A stretch of 14,186 nt of DNA from Methanosarcinales archaeon. Its GTDB lineage: Archaea; Halobacteriota; Syntropharchaeia; Alkanophagales; Methanospirareceae. Numbering within the stretch: position 1 is the first letter of the stretch; the number at the start of each line of letters is the position of its first letter. Shown here in pieces: positions 1-7,447 of the stretch. The notes under the pieces were generated by a model. The model was not told the DNA's origin and did not search any database. It saw only the letters and a list, made by a program, of their open reading frames with translations. The DNA is taken from assembly GCA_016649585.1 (NCBI GenBank), contig JAENXH010000018.1:1-14186 (forward strand), in the 5' to 3' direction. A program made the position numbers and the translations under genes.

Positions 1-656
1 CTTACGTCCACGGGTAACTCCCTTCTCATCTCAGCTACGTGCCTGTGCGCAGTTACCTGGTATGGAATAATATTCTCGGCGAGGTTAGGGAAATGGGACG
101 TCTCTGATGGCTCTGCTCCTGCACCGGATATGCCGGATTTCGAATCGAATACCACCTGTTTCACCATTCCTCCTTTCACCAGCGGTGCAACCGCAAGTAT
201 AGCTCCCGTGGGATAGCATCCTGGATTGGCCACTAAAGTCGCATCTGCTACTTCAGGATGCAATTCCGTCAGCCCGTAAACTGCGTCTCGCTCTTTCTTG
301 TCCTTATGCTCGCGCTTGTACACCCTCTCGTAATCTGCTCTTTTCAGCCGGTAGTCTGCGCTCAAGTCTATTACTCGCGCTCCTCGTTCCCTTAACGCAG
401 GCACGTACTCCATGGCGCTGCCATGAGGAACCGCAACAAAGACAATATCACTTCTATCCGCTATCTCTTTGGTATCAACGTCTTCATAATCGAGTTCGAT
501 AAACGGGAACAGGTGCGGATTTACATCGCTTACCTTCTTCCCTTTGTACCTTCTGGACGTTACGACAGATAGGTTCACCTGTGGATGCCGCACAAGCAAT
601 CGTATTAACTCAAGACCAGTGTATCCAGTTCCGCCTATTATTCCTGCTTCTATCAT
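1..656 (-). CDS. argC: N-acetyl-gamma-glutamyl-phosphate reductase, 5' part (runs off left edge)
   Basis: Only the first 218 codons are inside the window, out of about 340 usual for the family. ArgC reduces N-acetyl-glutamyl-5-phosphate to the semialdehyde with NADPH, the third step of arginine biosynthesis in the cytoplasm. The minus-strand reading gives an N-terminal Rossmann fold, IIGGTGYTGLELIRLL (residues 6-21), then VFVAVPHGSAMEYVP (72-86). The active-site motif NPGCYPTGA has the catalytic cysteine at residue 147. SGISGAGAEPS follows at 174-184 and a histidine-rich stretch, TAHRHVAEM, at 202-210. The ATG at 656-654 puts the Rossmann strand at the very N-terminus, as expected. In archaea a LysW-dependent paralogue (LysY) can share this family, so a role in lysine biosynthesis is not fully excluded. 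A dyad lies directly upstream (666-689). Confidence 0.93.
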   Translation of the reverse strand, partial: MIEAGIIGGTGYTGLELIRLLVRHPQVNLSVVTSRRYKGKKVSDVNPHLFPFIELDYEDVDTKEIADRSDIVFVAVPHGSAMEYVPALRERGARVIDLSADYRLKRADYERVYKREHKDKKERDAVYGLTELHPEVADATLVANPGCYPTGAILAVAPLVKGGMVKQVVFDSKSGISGAGAEPSETSHFPNLAENIIPYQVTAHRHVAEMRRELPVDV

Positions 657-665
657 CTTCTGCTG

Positions 666-689
666 CTGAAGTTAAATACTGTACTTCAG
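666..689 (-). promoter_or_regulatory. Dyad symmetry over the argC promoter region
   Basis: CTGAAGT (666-672) and ACTTCAG (683-689) form a perfect 7-base inverted repeat with a 10-base spacer, starting 10 bases before the argC ATG. On the minus strand the spacer reads as an AT-rich TATA-like GTATTTAAC. A regulator bound here could block the promoter, but no regulator is identified and a dyad of this size can arise by chance. Confidence 0.3.
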
Positions 690-745
690 AATAAATAATA
701 GTACCGTTCTCTTCCTTTGTTTATGCTCGTATCTGCTTTGTGGTA

Positions 746-774
746 GGGGAAACATTTGACCCTAAGTTTACCCC
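746..774. other. Imperfect inverted repeat in argC-alkA intergenic region
   Basis: GGGGAAAC (746-753) can pair with GTTTACCCC (766-774) around a 12-base loop, with one bulged A. It lies in the 226-base divergent gap between argC and the DNA glycosylase gene, upstream of both promoters. Its role is unknown, and no tRNA or other RNA gene is recognisable in this gap. Confidence 0.3.
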
Positions 775-852
775 ATTAAAATTATCCTTCGAGAAAAACA
801 ATATGTGCTTGAAACGTCAACCAAAAAGCTCTCGACCTTTTCCAAAAAAGCA

Positions 853-859
853 TTTATAA
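853..859 (+). promoter_or_regulatory. TATA box of the alkA-like gene (leaderless type)
   Basis: TTTATAA is centred about 27 bases before the ATG at 883. That spacing puts the predicted transcription start at or next to the start codon. No Shine-Dalgarno sequence is present, which fits a leaderless archaeal transcript. Confidence 0.6.
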
Positions 860-882
860 CCCTCAAAGGCTTGTAGTGAGAT

Positions 883-1794
883 ATGCGACTGACAATAACA
901 CCCGTTCCGCCGTTTGATTTCCCTTTAAGTGCTACGATTTTTTCCGGCGGCGATCCTCAAATCCGTACCTACGAAGACGGGAAGTACTGGCAGGTTGTAC
1001 GCGTGAACGACAAACTGATGCTTATCACGATAACCTCTTTAGGAACGGTAGATAACCCGGAATTATCAGTGGAGTTAAAATCCAACGAGTCAATTTCTAC
1101 TAAGGATAAGAAACTAATCGAAGAAACGGTCTTTTCCCTTTACAATTTGAAATTTGACCTTACTCCGTTTTATGACGAGGTTAAAGCTGATAAAGTTATG
1201 TCAATGTTGACTCAGCAATTGCGAGGTTTAAAGAGCCCGACCACGACTACCGTCTTTGAAGCTCTGGTTGACTCAATAATAGAACAGCAAATCTCGCTTA
1301 CTGTGGCGCACCGCTTGGAACGAAACGTGATTAAAACGTTTGGTGCTCAATTAACGATAAATGACAAAGTCTATTACGCATATCCAACACCACAAAACAT
1401 AGCCGCTGCGACTGTTGAACAACTCCGTAACTGCGGGTTGAGTATGAGAAAATCAGAGTATATCCACGATATTTCAAACTCTATCGTGGAGAGAAAACTG
1501 GATTTAGAGCAATACAAAACTTATGAAAATGCAGAGGAAATCATCAAGGAACTCTGTAAGATACGCGGGATCGGAGTATGGACTGCAGAACTTACGATGC
1601 TGCGCGGCATGAGCAAATTAGAAGCCATACCGGCAGATGACCTCGGCTTACGACGGCATATCGCGCATTATTATTGTGACGATCGCAAAATCTCCGGCAT
1701 CGAGGCCCGCAGAATTGCCGAAAACTGGGGCAAGTGGAAAGGTTTGGCCGGTTATTATTTGATAATCGCGAGCATATTGGGTGTGGTACTTTGA
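883..1794 (+). CDS. AlkA-like DNA-3-methyladenine glycosylase (HhH-GPD family)
   Basis: A 303-residue protein of the helix-hairpin-helix base-excision glycosylases, closest in layout to DNA-3-methyladenine glycosylase II. Such enzymes cut the N-glycosidic bond of alkylated purines. The N-terminal 100 residues resemble the AlkA-type beta domain. The helical domain begins near FEALVDSIIEQQISL (125-139). The hairpin RGIGVWTAEL (228-237) is followed by IPADDLGLRR (249-258), where the second aspartate (D253) is in the catalytic position, as in the PADD motif of AlkA. No four-cysteine iron-sulfur cluster of the Nth/MutY type is present. The C-terminal NWGKWKGLAGYY (281-292) matches the tryptophan-rich end of the AlkA group. 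The gene stands alone: it diverges from argC and is convergent with enolase. Family assignment is secure, but the exact lesion spectrum is not readable. Confidence 0.85.
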   Translation: MRLTITPVPPFDFPLSATIFSGGDPQIRTYEDGKYWQVVRVNDKLMLITITSLGTVDNPELSVELKSNESISTKDKKLIEETVFSLYNLKFDLTPFYDEVKADKVMSMLTQQLRGLKSPTTTTVFEALVDSIIEQQISLTVAHRLERNVIKTFGAQLTINDKVYYAYPTPQNIAAATVEQLRNCGLSMRKSEYIHDISNSIVERKLDLEQYKTYENAEEIIKELCKIRGIGVWTAELTMLRGMSKLEAIPADDLGLRRHIAHYYCDDRKISGIEARRIAENWGKWKGLAGYYLIIASILGVVL

Positions 1795-1848
1795 GGTTCT
1801 GCTGATGACTGTTTTAAGCCGTAACTCCGCCTAATCTACGTAATATGA

Positions 1849-1856
1849 TTTTTTTT
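1849..1856 (+). terminator. Oligo-T terminator downstream of the alkA-like gene
   Basis: A run of eight T lies 55 bases after the glycosylase stop codon. Archaeal RNA polymerase terminates at such T-tracts without needing a hairpin. In the other direction the enolase transcript meets T6 tracts, read as runs of A at 1879-1884 and 1906-1911. Confidence 0.45.
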
Positions 1857-1902
1857 GGCACTTCTCCCATTTTAGACTAAAAAATGTATGCAATATCTGT
1901 CG

Positions 1903-3186
1903 TCAAAAAATCTTCTTACTCCGTGCCTTATCGCCCATTGCCTCCTCTATCCGCAACAACTGATTGTATTTACTTGTTCTTTCGCTTCGTGCAGGCGCAC
2001 CGGTTTTTATTAGCTCTGCATTTATTGCCACCGAGAAGTCGGCGATAAGCGAATCTTCAGTCTCCCCTGACCGATGGCTGACTACCTTCTTATACCGGTT
2101 TTTATTAGCCAAGCTAATCGTATCCAGCGTTTCCGAAATACTGCCGATTTGATTCAACTTCAGCAGAACCGCATTTGCCGCTCCGTGCTTTATCCCCTCC
2201 TCTAACCGCTTGACATTTGTCACAAAGAGGTCATCGCCTACGATAATCTGCCGCGGTATCTTAGCGGTGAGTTCTGCGAATAACTCAAAAGATTCCTCCT
2301 CAAACGGGTCTTCGATCAATGCTATCGGATAGCTCTTCACGAGGTCTTGATAAAAGTCAATGAGTTCAGAGCCCTCTTTCCATGCGCCGTCGATCCTGTA
2401 CTTCTGTGTTTTAGAGTCGAAGAAAGACGAAGCCGCAGCATCCATGCCCAAGCGTATCTCAGCCTCAGAATAGCCAGCCGCGGTTATCGCTTCTGTTATC
2501 GCATCGAGTGCCTGAGTCGTCATACGCATGGGCGGTGCATAGCCTCCTTCATCACCTACGTTCGTGGCGATCTTACCGTATTTCGCAGCTAACACTTTTT
2601 TAAGTGTATGATAAGTCTCAACACCTGCTCGTAAACTATCGCTGAATCGGTCAAAGCCCAGGGGCAAGATGAGAAACTCCTGTATGCTCAGTTCGCTACC
2701 CGCATGCTGCCCGCCGTTTATCACGTTCATCATCGGTACGGGAAGCTCATACGAGAGCTTCATCCCTGCGACGTCCTCACAGATATATTCAAAGAGCGGT
2801 TTGTTTAACGAATCCGCAGCGGCTTTACACACCGCCATTGATGTCCCGACAATAGCATTTGCACCTAAATTCGACTTGTTTTCCGTTCCATCCAGTTCTA
2901 TCAACTGCGTATCTATCTCTCGTTGTTCGAGAGCATTCATTCCACTGAGTGCTTTTTTAATCACGGTATTCACAGCTTCAACCGCTTTGAGAACTCCCTT
3001 GCCCTTATATCGTATCTTCTCACTATCGCGTTTCTCACATGCCTCTTTACTCCCGGTTGATGCTCCTGAAGGCACACTCGCCCTACCAAACCCGTTCGCT
3101 GTACTCACGTCCACTTCTACGGTAGGATTCCCACGAGAATCCAAAATTTCCCGACTTTTTACTTCTCTTATCTCGATTACTGTCAT
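1903..3186 (-). CDS. eno: Enolase (phosphopyruvate hydratase)
   Basis: A complete 427-residue enolase that interconverts 2-phosphoglycerate and phosphoenolpyruvate in glycolysis and gluconeogenesis in the cytoplasm. The N-terminal EILDSRGNPTVEV (13-25) and SVPSGASTGSKEA (38-49 region) hold the mobile substrate loops. Catalytic and metal residues are all present: E213 in NVGDEGGYAPP, D249 in GMDAAAS, E292 in IEDPFEEE, D318 in GDDLFVTN, K343 in LLKLNQIGS and H371 in SHRSGETED. Length is normal for archaea. The ATG at 3186 is preceded on its strand by a GAGGTG-like ribosome-binding site and fits the usual N-terminus. It is a single gene, divergent from serA and convergent with the alkA-like gene. 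Two different three-carbon phosphoglycerate enzymes therefore share one divergent intergenic region of 237 bases. Confidence 0.98.
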   Translation of the reverse strand: MTVIEIREVKSREILDSRGNPTVEVDVSTANGFGRASVPSGASTGSKEACEKRDSEKIRYKGKGVLKAVEAVNTVIKKALSGMNALEQREIDTQLIELDGTENKSNLGANAIVGTSMAVCKAAADSLNKPLFEYICEDVAGMKLSYELPVPMMNVINGGQHAGSELSIQEFLILPLGFDRFSDSLRAGVETYHTLKKVLAAKYGKIATNVGDEGGYAPPMRMTTQALDAITEAITAAGYSEAEIRLGMDAAASSFFDSKTQKYRIDGAWKEGSELIDFYQDLVKSYPIALIEDPFEEESFELFAELTAKIPRQIIVGDDLFVTNVKRLEEGIKHGAANAVLLKLNQIGSISETLDTISLANKNRYKKVVSHRSGETEDSLIADFSVAINAELIKTGAPARSERTSKYNQLLRIEEAMGDKARSKKIF

Positions 3187-3407
3187 GGGTATGACACCTC
3201 GCGCTATTTATTATACTTCTCCTCCGATTACCTTATCTTTTGCCATTTTGCACTATCAGAAAAAGATCCACACGATACAGCGTATCACGAACCGTTCTCT
3301 GACCCAATAGACGATAATAATAGCCGGTAGTTTATTTCTTTTTCTACCGATTATTTAACTTATGTTTTAGCAACGCTATATTTCTGGTATAATCTTTGAA
3401 GTGGTAA

Positions 3408-3415
3408 AGAGGGAG
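3408..3415 (+). promoter_or_regulatory. Shine-Dalgarno site of serA
   Basis: AGAGGGAG lies 8 bases before the serA ATG at 3424. A nearby ATG (3417) opens only an eight-codon frame that overlaps the serA start, so 3424 is preferred. The best TATA-like element for this leadered transcript is CTATATTTC near 3377-3385. It is weak, and the 237-base divergent gap holds nothing else recognisable. Confidence 0.6.
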
Positions 3416-3423
3416 AATGGTAG

Positions 3424-5070
3424 ATGAAATCAAAGGAGAATGAAGCGGAAAAAAAGAAAAGAGTGATTGTAACAGATAATCTCTCGGAGGTGGGGATAAA
3501 GAAGCTGCGGGAGTTTGCAGAAGTTGACGTTGAATTAGACTTAAGCAGGGAGGATTTAAAGGAGCGTATTGCAGACTACGATGCGATTGTCATACGAAGT
3601 GGCACGAAAGTGACGAAGGAGATAATAGAAGCCGGGAGTGCCGGCCGATTAAAAGTGATAGGCAGGGCGGGTGTCGGCGTGGATAATATAGCTGTGGAAA
3701 CAGCGACGGAAAAGGGGATACTGGTGGTGAACTCACCAGAGGCAAATACAATCTCTGCAGCGGAGCACACCATTGCAATGCTGCTCAGCCTGTCGAGGAA
3801 GATACCGGCTGCGAATGTGTCGCTAAAATCAGGGAAGTGGGACCGAAAAAAGCACATGGGTGTGGAAGTAAATGGCAAGGTATTGGGCATAATAGGCCTG
3901 GGCAGAGTGGGTAGTGAAGTTGCGAAGAGAGTAAAAGGGTTTGGAATGAAAGTCGTTGCCTACGACCCCTTTATATCATCAGAGAAGGCAAAAGAGCTTG
4001 GCATTACTCTTGCAAGTTTAAATGAGGCCTTTCAGGTCGCAGATTTTATCACGATTCATACACCTCTGACAAAGGACACCCGTCACCTGATCGGTGCAAA
4101 CGAGTTCGCGTTGATGAAGGAGGGGGTTCGTGTAATAAATTGCGCGCGAGGTGGAATAATAGATGAGCACGCGCTGAAAGAAGCGATAGAGAGTGGAAAA
4201 GTAGCAGGAGCAGCTCTGGATGTCTTCGAGCAGGAGCCACCAGAGGAACGTGATTTGCTGGAACTGGAAGAAGTGGTTGTTACGCCCCATCTGGGCGCAT
4301 CCACCACCGAAGCGCAGAAGGCTGCTGCTCTGGGTATTGCAGATGAGGTCATAGATGCGTTACAGAACAAACCGGTAAGGAATACCGTGAACATGATCTA
4401 CGTCGAAGAGGAGATAATGGACACCATAAACCCTTATTTAGGATTAGGCGAGAAACTTGGGCTGCTCGCTGCGCAGCTCATACCCAAAACAGGTAGAATT
4501 GAACAATTCAACGTCTCTTACGAAGGAGAATTAGGATTTGCAGATTCAGGCATAGGGAAGAACACGAGAATAATCACCAGGGCAATCCTGAAGAGCGCCC
4601 TATCATTGTTCACCGATGGTGTGAATTATGTAAATGCCGAGGCAATGGCAAAGAAGTTCGGGATAAAAATTACTGAAAGCAAGACGGAGGAGATTGAAGA
4701 TTTCAGCTCATTGATTAGTATTACAACGACTACGCGGATAGAGGGCGAAGAGAAAAAGAAGACGGTTGCAGGCACACTCTTCGGAAAAGACGATCCACGA
4801 ATAGTGAAGATAAACGGCTACAGAGTGGATGCATCTCCTTCTGGCTACATGCTTATCTGCTCCTTCCTCGATAAACCGCGGGTGATCGGTCCTGTTTGCA
4901 CGATCTTAGGCGACAGGGGCATAAACATAGCGGGGATGCAGGTGGGTAGGGAGAAGGTCGGAGGAGATGCAGTCATGGTGATTAACGTGGACGGTATGGT
5001 TAGTGAGGGCAGTATAGAAGAGATAAAGCACGTGGAAAACATATTTGATGCGATGCTCGTGAAGCTGTAA
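3424..5070 (+). CDS. serA: D-3-phosphoglycerate dehydrogenase, long form with ASB and ACT domains
   Basis: A 548-residue enzyme that oxidises 3-phosphoglycerate to 3-phosphohydroxypyruvate with NAD, the first step of serine synthesis. A short charged N-terminal tail (1-12) precedes the split substrate-binding domain. The nucleotide-binding core has the dinucleotide motif GIIGLGRVGSEVAKRV (155-170). Catalytic residues are R242 in NCARGGIIDE, E271 in DVFEQEPP and H289 in TPHLGAST. The region from about 330 to 465 is the allosteric substrate-binding (ASB) domain of the long form. Residues from about 475 to 548 are an ACT domain, with RVIGPVCTILGDRGINIAG at 486-504, which in this family can bind L-serine for feedback control. 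The size is slightly above the common 525, through the charged N-terminal tail. The upstream Shine-Dalgarno site supports the start. Confidence 0.97.
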   Translation: MKSKENEAEKKKRVIVTDNLSEVGIKKLREFAEVDVELDLSREDLKERIADYDAIVIRSGTKVTKEIIEAGSAGRLKVIGRAGVGVDNIAVETATEKGILVVNSPEANTISAAEHTIAMLLSLSRKIPAANVSLKSGKWDRKKHMGVEVNGKVLGIIGLGRVGSEVAKRVKGFGMKVVAYDPFISSEKAKELGITLASLNEAFQVADFITIHTPLTKDTRHLIGANEFALMKEGVRVINCARGGIIDEHALKEAIESGKVAGAALDVFEQEPPEERDLLELEEVVVTPHLGASTTEAQKAAALGIADEVIDALQNKPVRNTVNMIYVEEEIMDTINPYLGLGEKLGLLAAQLIPKTGRIEQFNVSYEGELGFADSGIGKNTRIITRAILKSALSLFTDGVNYVNAEAMAKKFGIKITESKTEEIEDFSSLISITTTTRIEGEEKKKTVAGTLFGKDDPRIVKINGYRVDASPSGYMLICSFLDKPRVIGPVCTILGDRGINIAGMQVGREKVGGDAVMVINVDGMVSEGSIEEIKHVENIFDAMLVKL

Positions 5071-5077
5071 ACACAAC

Positions 5078-5110
5078 ACTTTTTCTTTTTACAAACCTTT
5101 TAGAAAAAGT
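5078..5110 (+). terminator. Hairpin with T-tracts after serA
   Basis: ACTTTTTCT (5078-5086) pairs perfectly with AGAAAAAGT (5102-5110) around a 15-base loop that is also T-rich. It starts 7 bases after the serA stop codon and includes two T5 tracts, so it probably ends serA transcription. Confidence 0.5.
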
Positions 5111-5209
5111 TTTGATCCAAAAAATGTTGGTTGGGTGGGTTGATAAGACAAACCTTTAGAAAAGTTTTGATCCAAAACTAATTTCTTTTTGGTTAGGTGG
5201 GTTGGTAAG
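5091..5209 (+). repeat. Imperfect tandem duplication, two units of about 60 bases
   Basis: Unit 1 (5091-5147) and unit 2 (5148-5209) both open with ACAAACCTTT. They share AGAAAA, GTTTTGATCCAAAA, a TTGGTT block, GGTGGGTTG and a final TAAG, and differ by small indels and a T-rich insertion in unit 2. The region is non-coding between serA and L32e. The origin is unknown. It could be a local duplication or two copies of a dispersed repeat. Confidence 0.7.
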
Positions 5210-5227
5210 GGGGGCTTGGCCCCTTAC
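5206..5227 (+). other. GC-rich stem-loop upstream of L32e
   Basis: GTAAGGGG (5206-5213) and CCCCTTAC (5220-5227) form a perfect 8-base stem with a 7-base loop. The 3' arm is partly repeated a few bases on: GGCCCCTTA occurs twice between 5218 and 5242. It lies at the end of the tandem repeat and about 85 bases before the L32e start. It could be a regulatory hairpin in the L32e leader or part of a repeat element. Nothing decides between these. Confidence 0.45.
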
Positions 5228-5311
5228 TGGTCTGGCCCCTTATTAAAGAAAACCGGTGCTAAAAGAAAAAATAAGTTTTTTATCAAAGCGTTCTTTTTAA
5301 AGGAAGACGAG

Positions 5312-5668
5312 ATGAAGAAGAGAGGAAGGATGAAATTCGAGCGATATGGATGGCGGACAAAGAAGAAGCTGAGCAAAAGCTGGAGAAGACCTCGTGGGCA
5401 CGACAATAAGATGCGGGAGAATATAGCGGCGAAAGGTGCGAGAGTGAAAGTGGGCTATCGGAGAAAGAAGGAAGAACGTGGATTGCATCCTTCGGGAGTG
5501 CGAGAAGTGCTTGTTTTCAATACGAACGATCTTGCTAAAGCTGAGGTTGCAGGAGATGAAGGAATGGCTGTGCGGATAGCCTCCCGTGTTGGAAGGAGAA
5601 AAAGGGGCGATATAGTAGAGGAAGCTGCAAAGCTGGGGATAAGAGTGCTTAATCCTGTGCGAACATAA
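5312..5668 (+). CDS. rpl32e: Large-subunit ribosomal protein eL32 (L32e)
   Basis: A 118-residue basic protein of the archaeal and eukaryotic 50S/60S subunit. Recognisable parts are FERYGWRTKKKLSKSWRRPRG (residues 9-29 region), HDNKMRENIAAKGARVKVGY and the C-terminal half with a conserved HPSG motif, ending in RVGRRKRGDIVEEAAKLGI. The ATG at 5312 is chosen because the family match starts there and AAGGAAG lies just upstream. The frame stays open back to 5189, but that part overlaps the repeat and hairpin. In most euryarchaea this gene sits inside the spc operon between L6 and L19e. Here it stands alone, follows serA and is convergent with pyrH (6 bases between stops). Confidence 0.93.
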   Translation: MKKRGRMKFERYGWRTKKKLSKSWRRPRGHDNKMRENIAAKGARVKVGYRRKKEERGLHPSGVREVLVFNTNDLAKAEVAGDEGMAVRIASRVGRRKRGDIVEEAAKLGIRVLNPVRT

Positions 5669-5674
5669 CTTACT

Positions 5675-6346
5675 TCACTCCGAGATCTCAGTGCCTTGAT
5701 GCTTTCCGTGAACTGCATTTATAATACCCCGCGGATCTCTCCCGTTAATAACGATGGTCTTTATTCTGCTTCGTTCTATTATCTTCGCTGCAACAGGGTC
5801 TATAACAATTCTCGACCCCGCTTTTAGATCCCCTTTCATTGTCAGTGCTACGAGTTCCGTAGGTGAGAGCCTGTCGTATTTCTTGGCGCTGGGATCTATA
5901 CGCGGGTCCGCATCATAAACTCCATCTACCGAGGTTACATCGAGGAAAAGGTCTGCATTAACGAATTCCGCGAGGATCGCAGCCACAGCATCAGTTGTAT
6001 ATCCCGGGCTTACTCCACCCATAACTGCTATCCGCTCTTCATCGCCTTTCACCTTTGCCACTGCAACTTCTTTATAATCGAGAAAAGGCTCGGGATACGC
6101 ATTTGTTAACGCAGAAATGAGCAATTTCGCATTTATTCGTGTCAGAGCTATACCCATATAATCACAGAGTGCTTCGTTTGCACCTAACACACGTGCTATG
6201 CTTATATACTCACGAGCTCGTTCTCCACCGCCGGTAACTACGTATAAATTGCACGATTTAGCAAGTTCATCAAGCATCGCGGCAACGTTCTTTATGGTCT
6301 CAGCGTCCGAGAAAAATATGCCACCCAGCGAAATGACGACTTTCAT
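5675..6346 (-). CDS. pyrH: UMP kinase, archaeal type
   Basis: A 223-residue amino-acid-kinase-fold enzyme that phosphorylates UMP to UDP, feeding all UTP, CTP and UDP-sugar synthesis. Visible motifs are MKVVISLGG (1-9), VVTGGGERAREYI (36-48) in the substrate-binding part, VMGGVSPGYTTDAVAA (108-123) and TSVDGVYDADPR (138-149) in the nucleotide-binding part. The size fits the short archaeal form (about 225), not the longer bacterial one. A TATA box lies 37-44 bases upstream, predicting a leader of about 12 bases. It follows the sugar-phosphate transferase gene by 63 bases on the same strand and may be partly co-transcribed with it, which would link UDP supply to UDP-sugar use, though it has its own promoter. 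Confidence 0.95.
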   Translation of the reverse strand: MKVVISLGGIFFSDAETIKNVAAMLDELAKSCNLYVVTGGGERAREYISIARVLGANEALCDYMGIALTRINAKLLISALTNAYPEPFLDYKEVAVAKVKGDEERIAVMGGVSPGYTTDAVAAILAEFVNADLFLDVTSVDGVYDADPRIDPSAKKYDRLSPTELVALTMKGDLKAGSRIVIDPVAAKIIERSRIKTIVINGRDPRGIINAVHGKHQGTEISE

Positions 6347-6382
6347 GATTCTATGCCCATTTTATCTTCTCGCTTTTTCATG

Positions 6383-6390
6383 TTATAAAG
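6383..6390 (-). promoter_or_regulatory. TATA box of pyrH
   Basis: On the minus strand this reads CTTTATAA, centred about 40 bases before the pyrH ATG, which predicts transcription starting near 6360. It sits in the 63-base gap after the transferase gene, so pyrH can be expressed independently of the genes upstream. Confidence 0.5.
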
Positions 6391-6409
6391 CTTTTTTAAA
6401 AAAATAAAA

Positions 6410-7420
6410 TCAATACGGGATAAACAGTCCAACAACGCAAAAGGGTATTGTTAACGCGTACATCGCCAGCACCGCTTGCTTCTCCGTCATTTTGTAGTAA
6501 TATGGCAGCACCCATTTCAGTGTCAATGGATTCGGAACCTCAAGCGTACCATCCTCCCGAACTCTCCCGAACTTCTCTATCTTCCATCTCAAGTCCTCTG
6601 GATGAAGCCGGTGCATGAGCCGCCAGTAAATATACATCAAGAAATTGATCGTGTGCGGTATGAGCATGATGAACCCCGACACCAGAAAGCCGGATACCAC
6701 AACCGCAGCGCCGATAGCAGCTCCTAAGGACAAAGAGCCAATGTTAGCCATAAATATCCTGGCTGGATACCTGTTATACCATAGGAAGCCTGCAGTGGCT
6801 CCGACGAGACAGCTCAGCACGAAAACGCCGGCATAGCCTGCCATTACAAATTTAACCAGTAAGAATACAAGCACTATGACTGACAGTCCAGACGCCAGCC
6901 CGTTAAATCCGGAATGCATATTCACAAGGTTCGCCGCTACCAATACATAAAGGGGAACGATCAAAAAGAGATAATAAGCGCCGAAGTCAAAGCGTCCTAA
7001 AAACGGAATCGTAACCATTGTAGCTCCTATCACAAAGATTAACTTATAAGAAAAGAAGAATAGCATTAACATTTTCACCGGTCTGCCAACATCAACAAAG
7101 TCGTCAACCAACCCAAAGGCACCAAACAAGCTCGCTACTATCAGTATTGCCCAATCCACTTCCGTTGCCAAAAGTGGCACTGAAAAAGGCACCGGTAGAT
7201 ATTCGAAGATGGCAGCTACACTGAACAGTAAGAAGACCACGGCGAGAATCGCAACCCCACCCCATGTGGGTATCTTTCTCAAATCCCTCTTGTACTGATC
7301 GGTAGCTACAGTGCCCCTTTTCTTTAGTTTCTTTATAAAGCGCGGTAGTGCTACCATAATAATCGCGAAGGACGCGAATATCATTGCGGCGGTTAATCCT
7401 ATCGTCTGCATTGCAATCAC
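6410..7420 (-). CDS. MraY/GPT-family sugar-1-phosphate transferase, AglH-like
   Basis: A 336-residue polytopic membrane protein with about ten hydrophobic segments. Family members transfer a sugar-1-phosphate from a UDP-sugar to a polyprenyl phosphate on the inner face of the membrane, the first step in building lipid-linked glycans. The acidic pair D106-D107 in FGLVDDFVDVGRPVK (102-116) is the family's metal and catalytic motif. NLVNMHSGFNGLASGLS (164-180) is the second signature and YPARIFMANIGSLSLG (218-233) the third. HPEDLRWKIEKFGRVREDG (273-291) is the last cytoplasmic loop and resembles archaeal AglH-type proteins. Archaea lack murein, so N-glycan assembly on dolichyl phosphate (often UDP-GlcNAc as donor) is the likely role. 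The actual sugar cannot be read. The GTG start has AGGA 6 bases before it; an ATG three codons inside is an alternative. The uppP-like gene ends 27 bases upstream. Confidence 0.88.
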   Translation of the reverse strand: MIAMQTIGLTAAMIFASFAIIMVALPRFIKKLKKRGTVATDQYKRDLRKIPTWGGVAILAVVFLLFSVAAIFEYLPVPFSVPLLATEVDWAILIVASLFGAFGLVDDFVDVGRPVKMLMLFFFSYKLIFVIGATMVTIPFLGRFDFGAYYLFLIVPLYVLVAANLVNMHSGFNGLASGLSVIVLVFLLVKFVMAGYAGVFVLSCLVGATAGFLWYNRYPARIFMANIGSLSLGAAIGAAVVVSGFLVSGFIMLIPHTINFLMYIYWRLMHRLHPEDLRWKIEKFGRVREDGTLEVPNPLTLKWVLPYYYKMTEKQAVLAMYALTIPFCVVGLFIPY

Positions 7421-7447
7421 CGTTTATCCTGTTATTATTTTTTGTTA

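Noticed and set aside
657..882. tRNA or riboswitch in the argC-alkA gap
   Set aside because: There is only one small imperfect hairpin; no cloverleaf, TPsiC-like arm or known riboswitch core could be found.
2669..3310. A 213-codon open frame on the plus strand
   Set aside because: It is antisense to the N-terminal half of enolase, has no family match and no promoter; it is a coding shadow.
5189..5311. In-frame upstream extension of L32e by 41 codons from a TTG
   Set aside because: It overlaps repeat unit 2 and the GC-rich hairpin, has no ribosome-binding site, and the family match starts at the ATG at 5312.
5071..5311. CRISPR-like array in the serA-L32e gap
   Set aside because: There are only two diverged, directly abutting copies without spacers of constant size, and no cas genes.
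6346..6381. Twelve-codon frame on the minus strand overlapping the pyrH start (ATGA)
   Set aside because: Its ATG lies next to the TATA box, upstream of the predicted transcription start, so it would not be in the mRNA.
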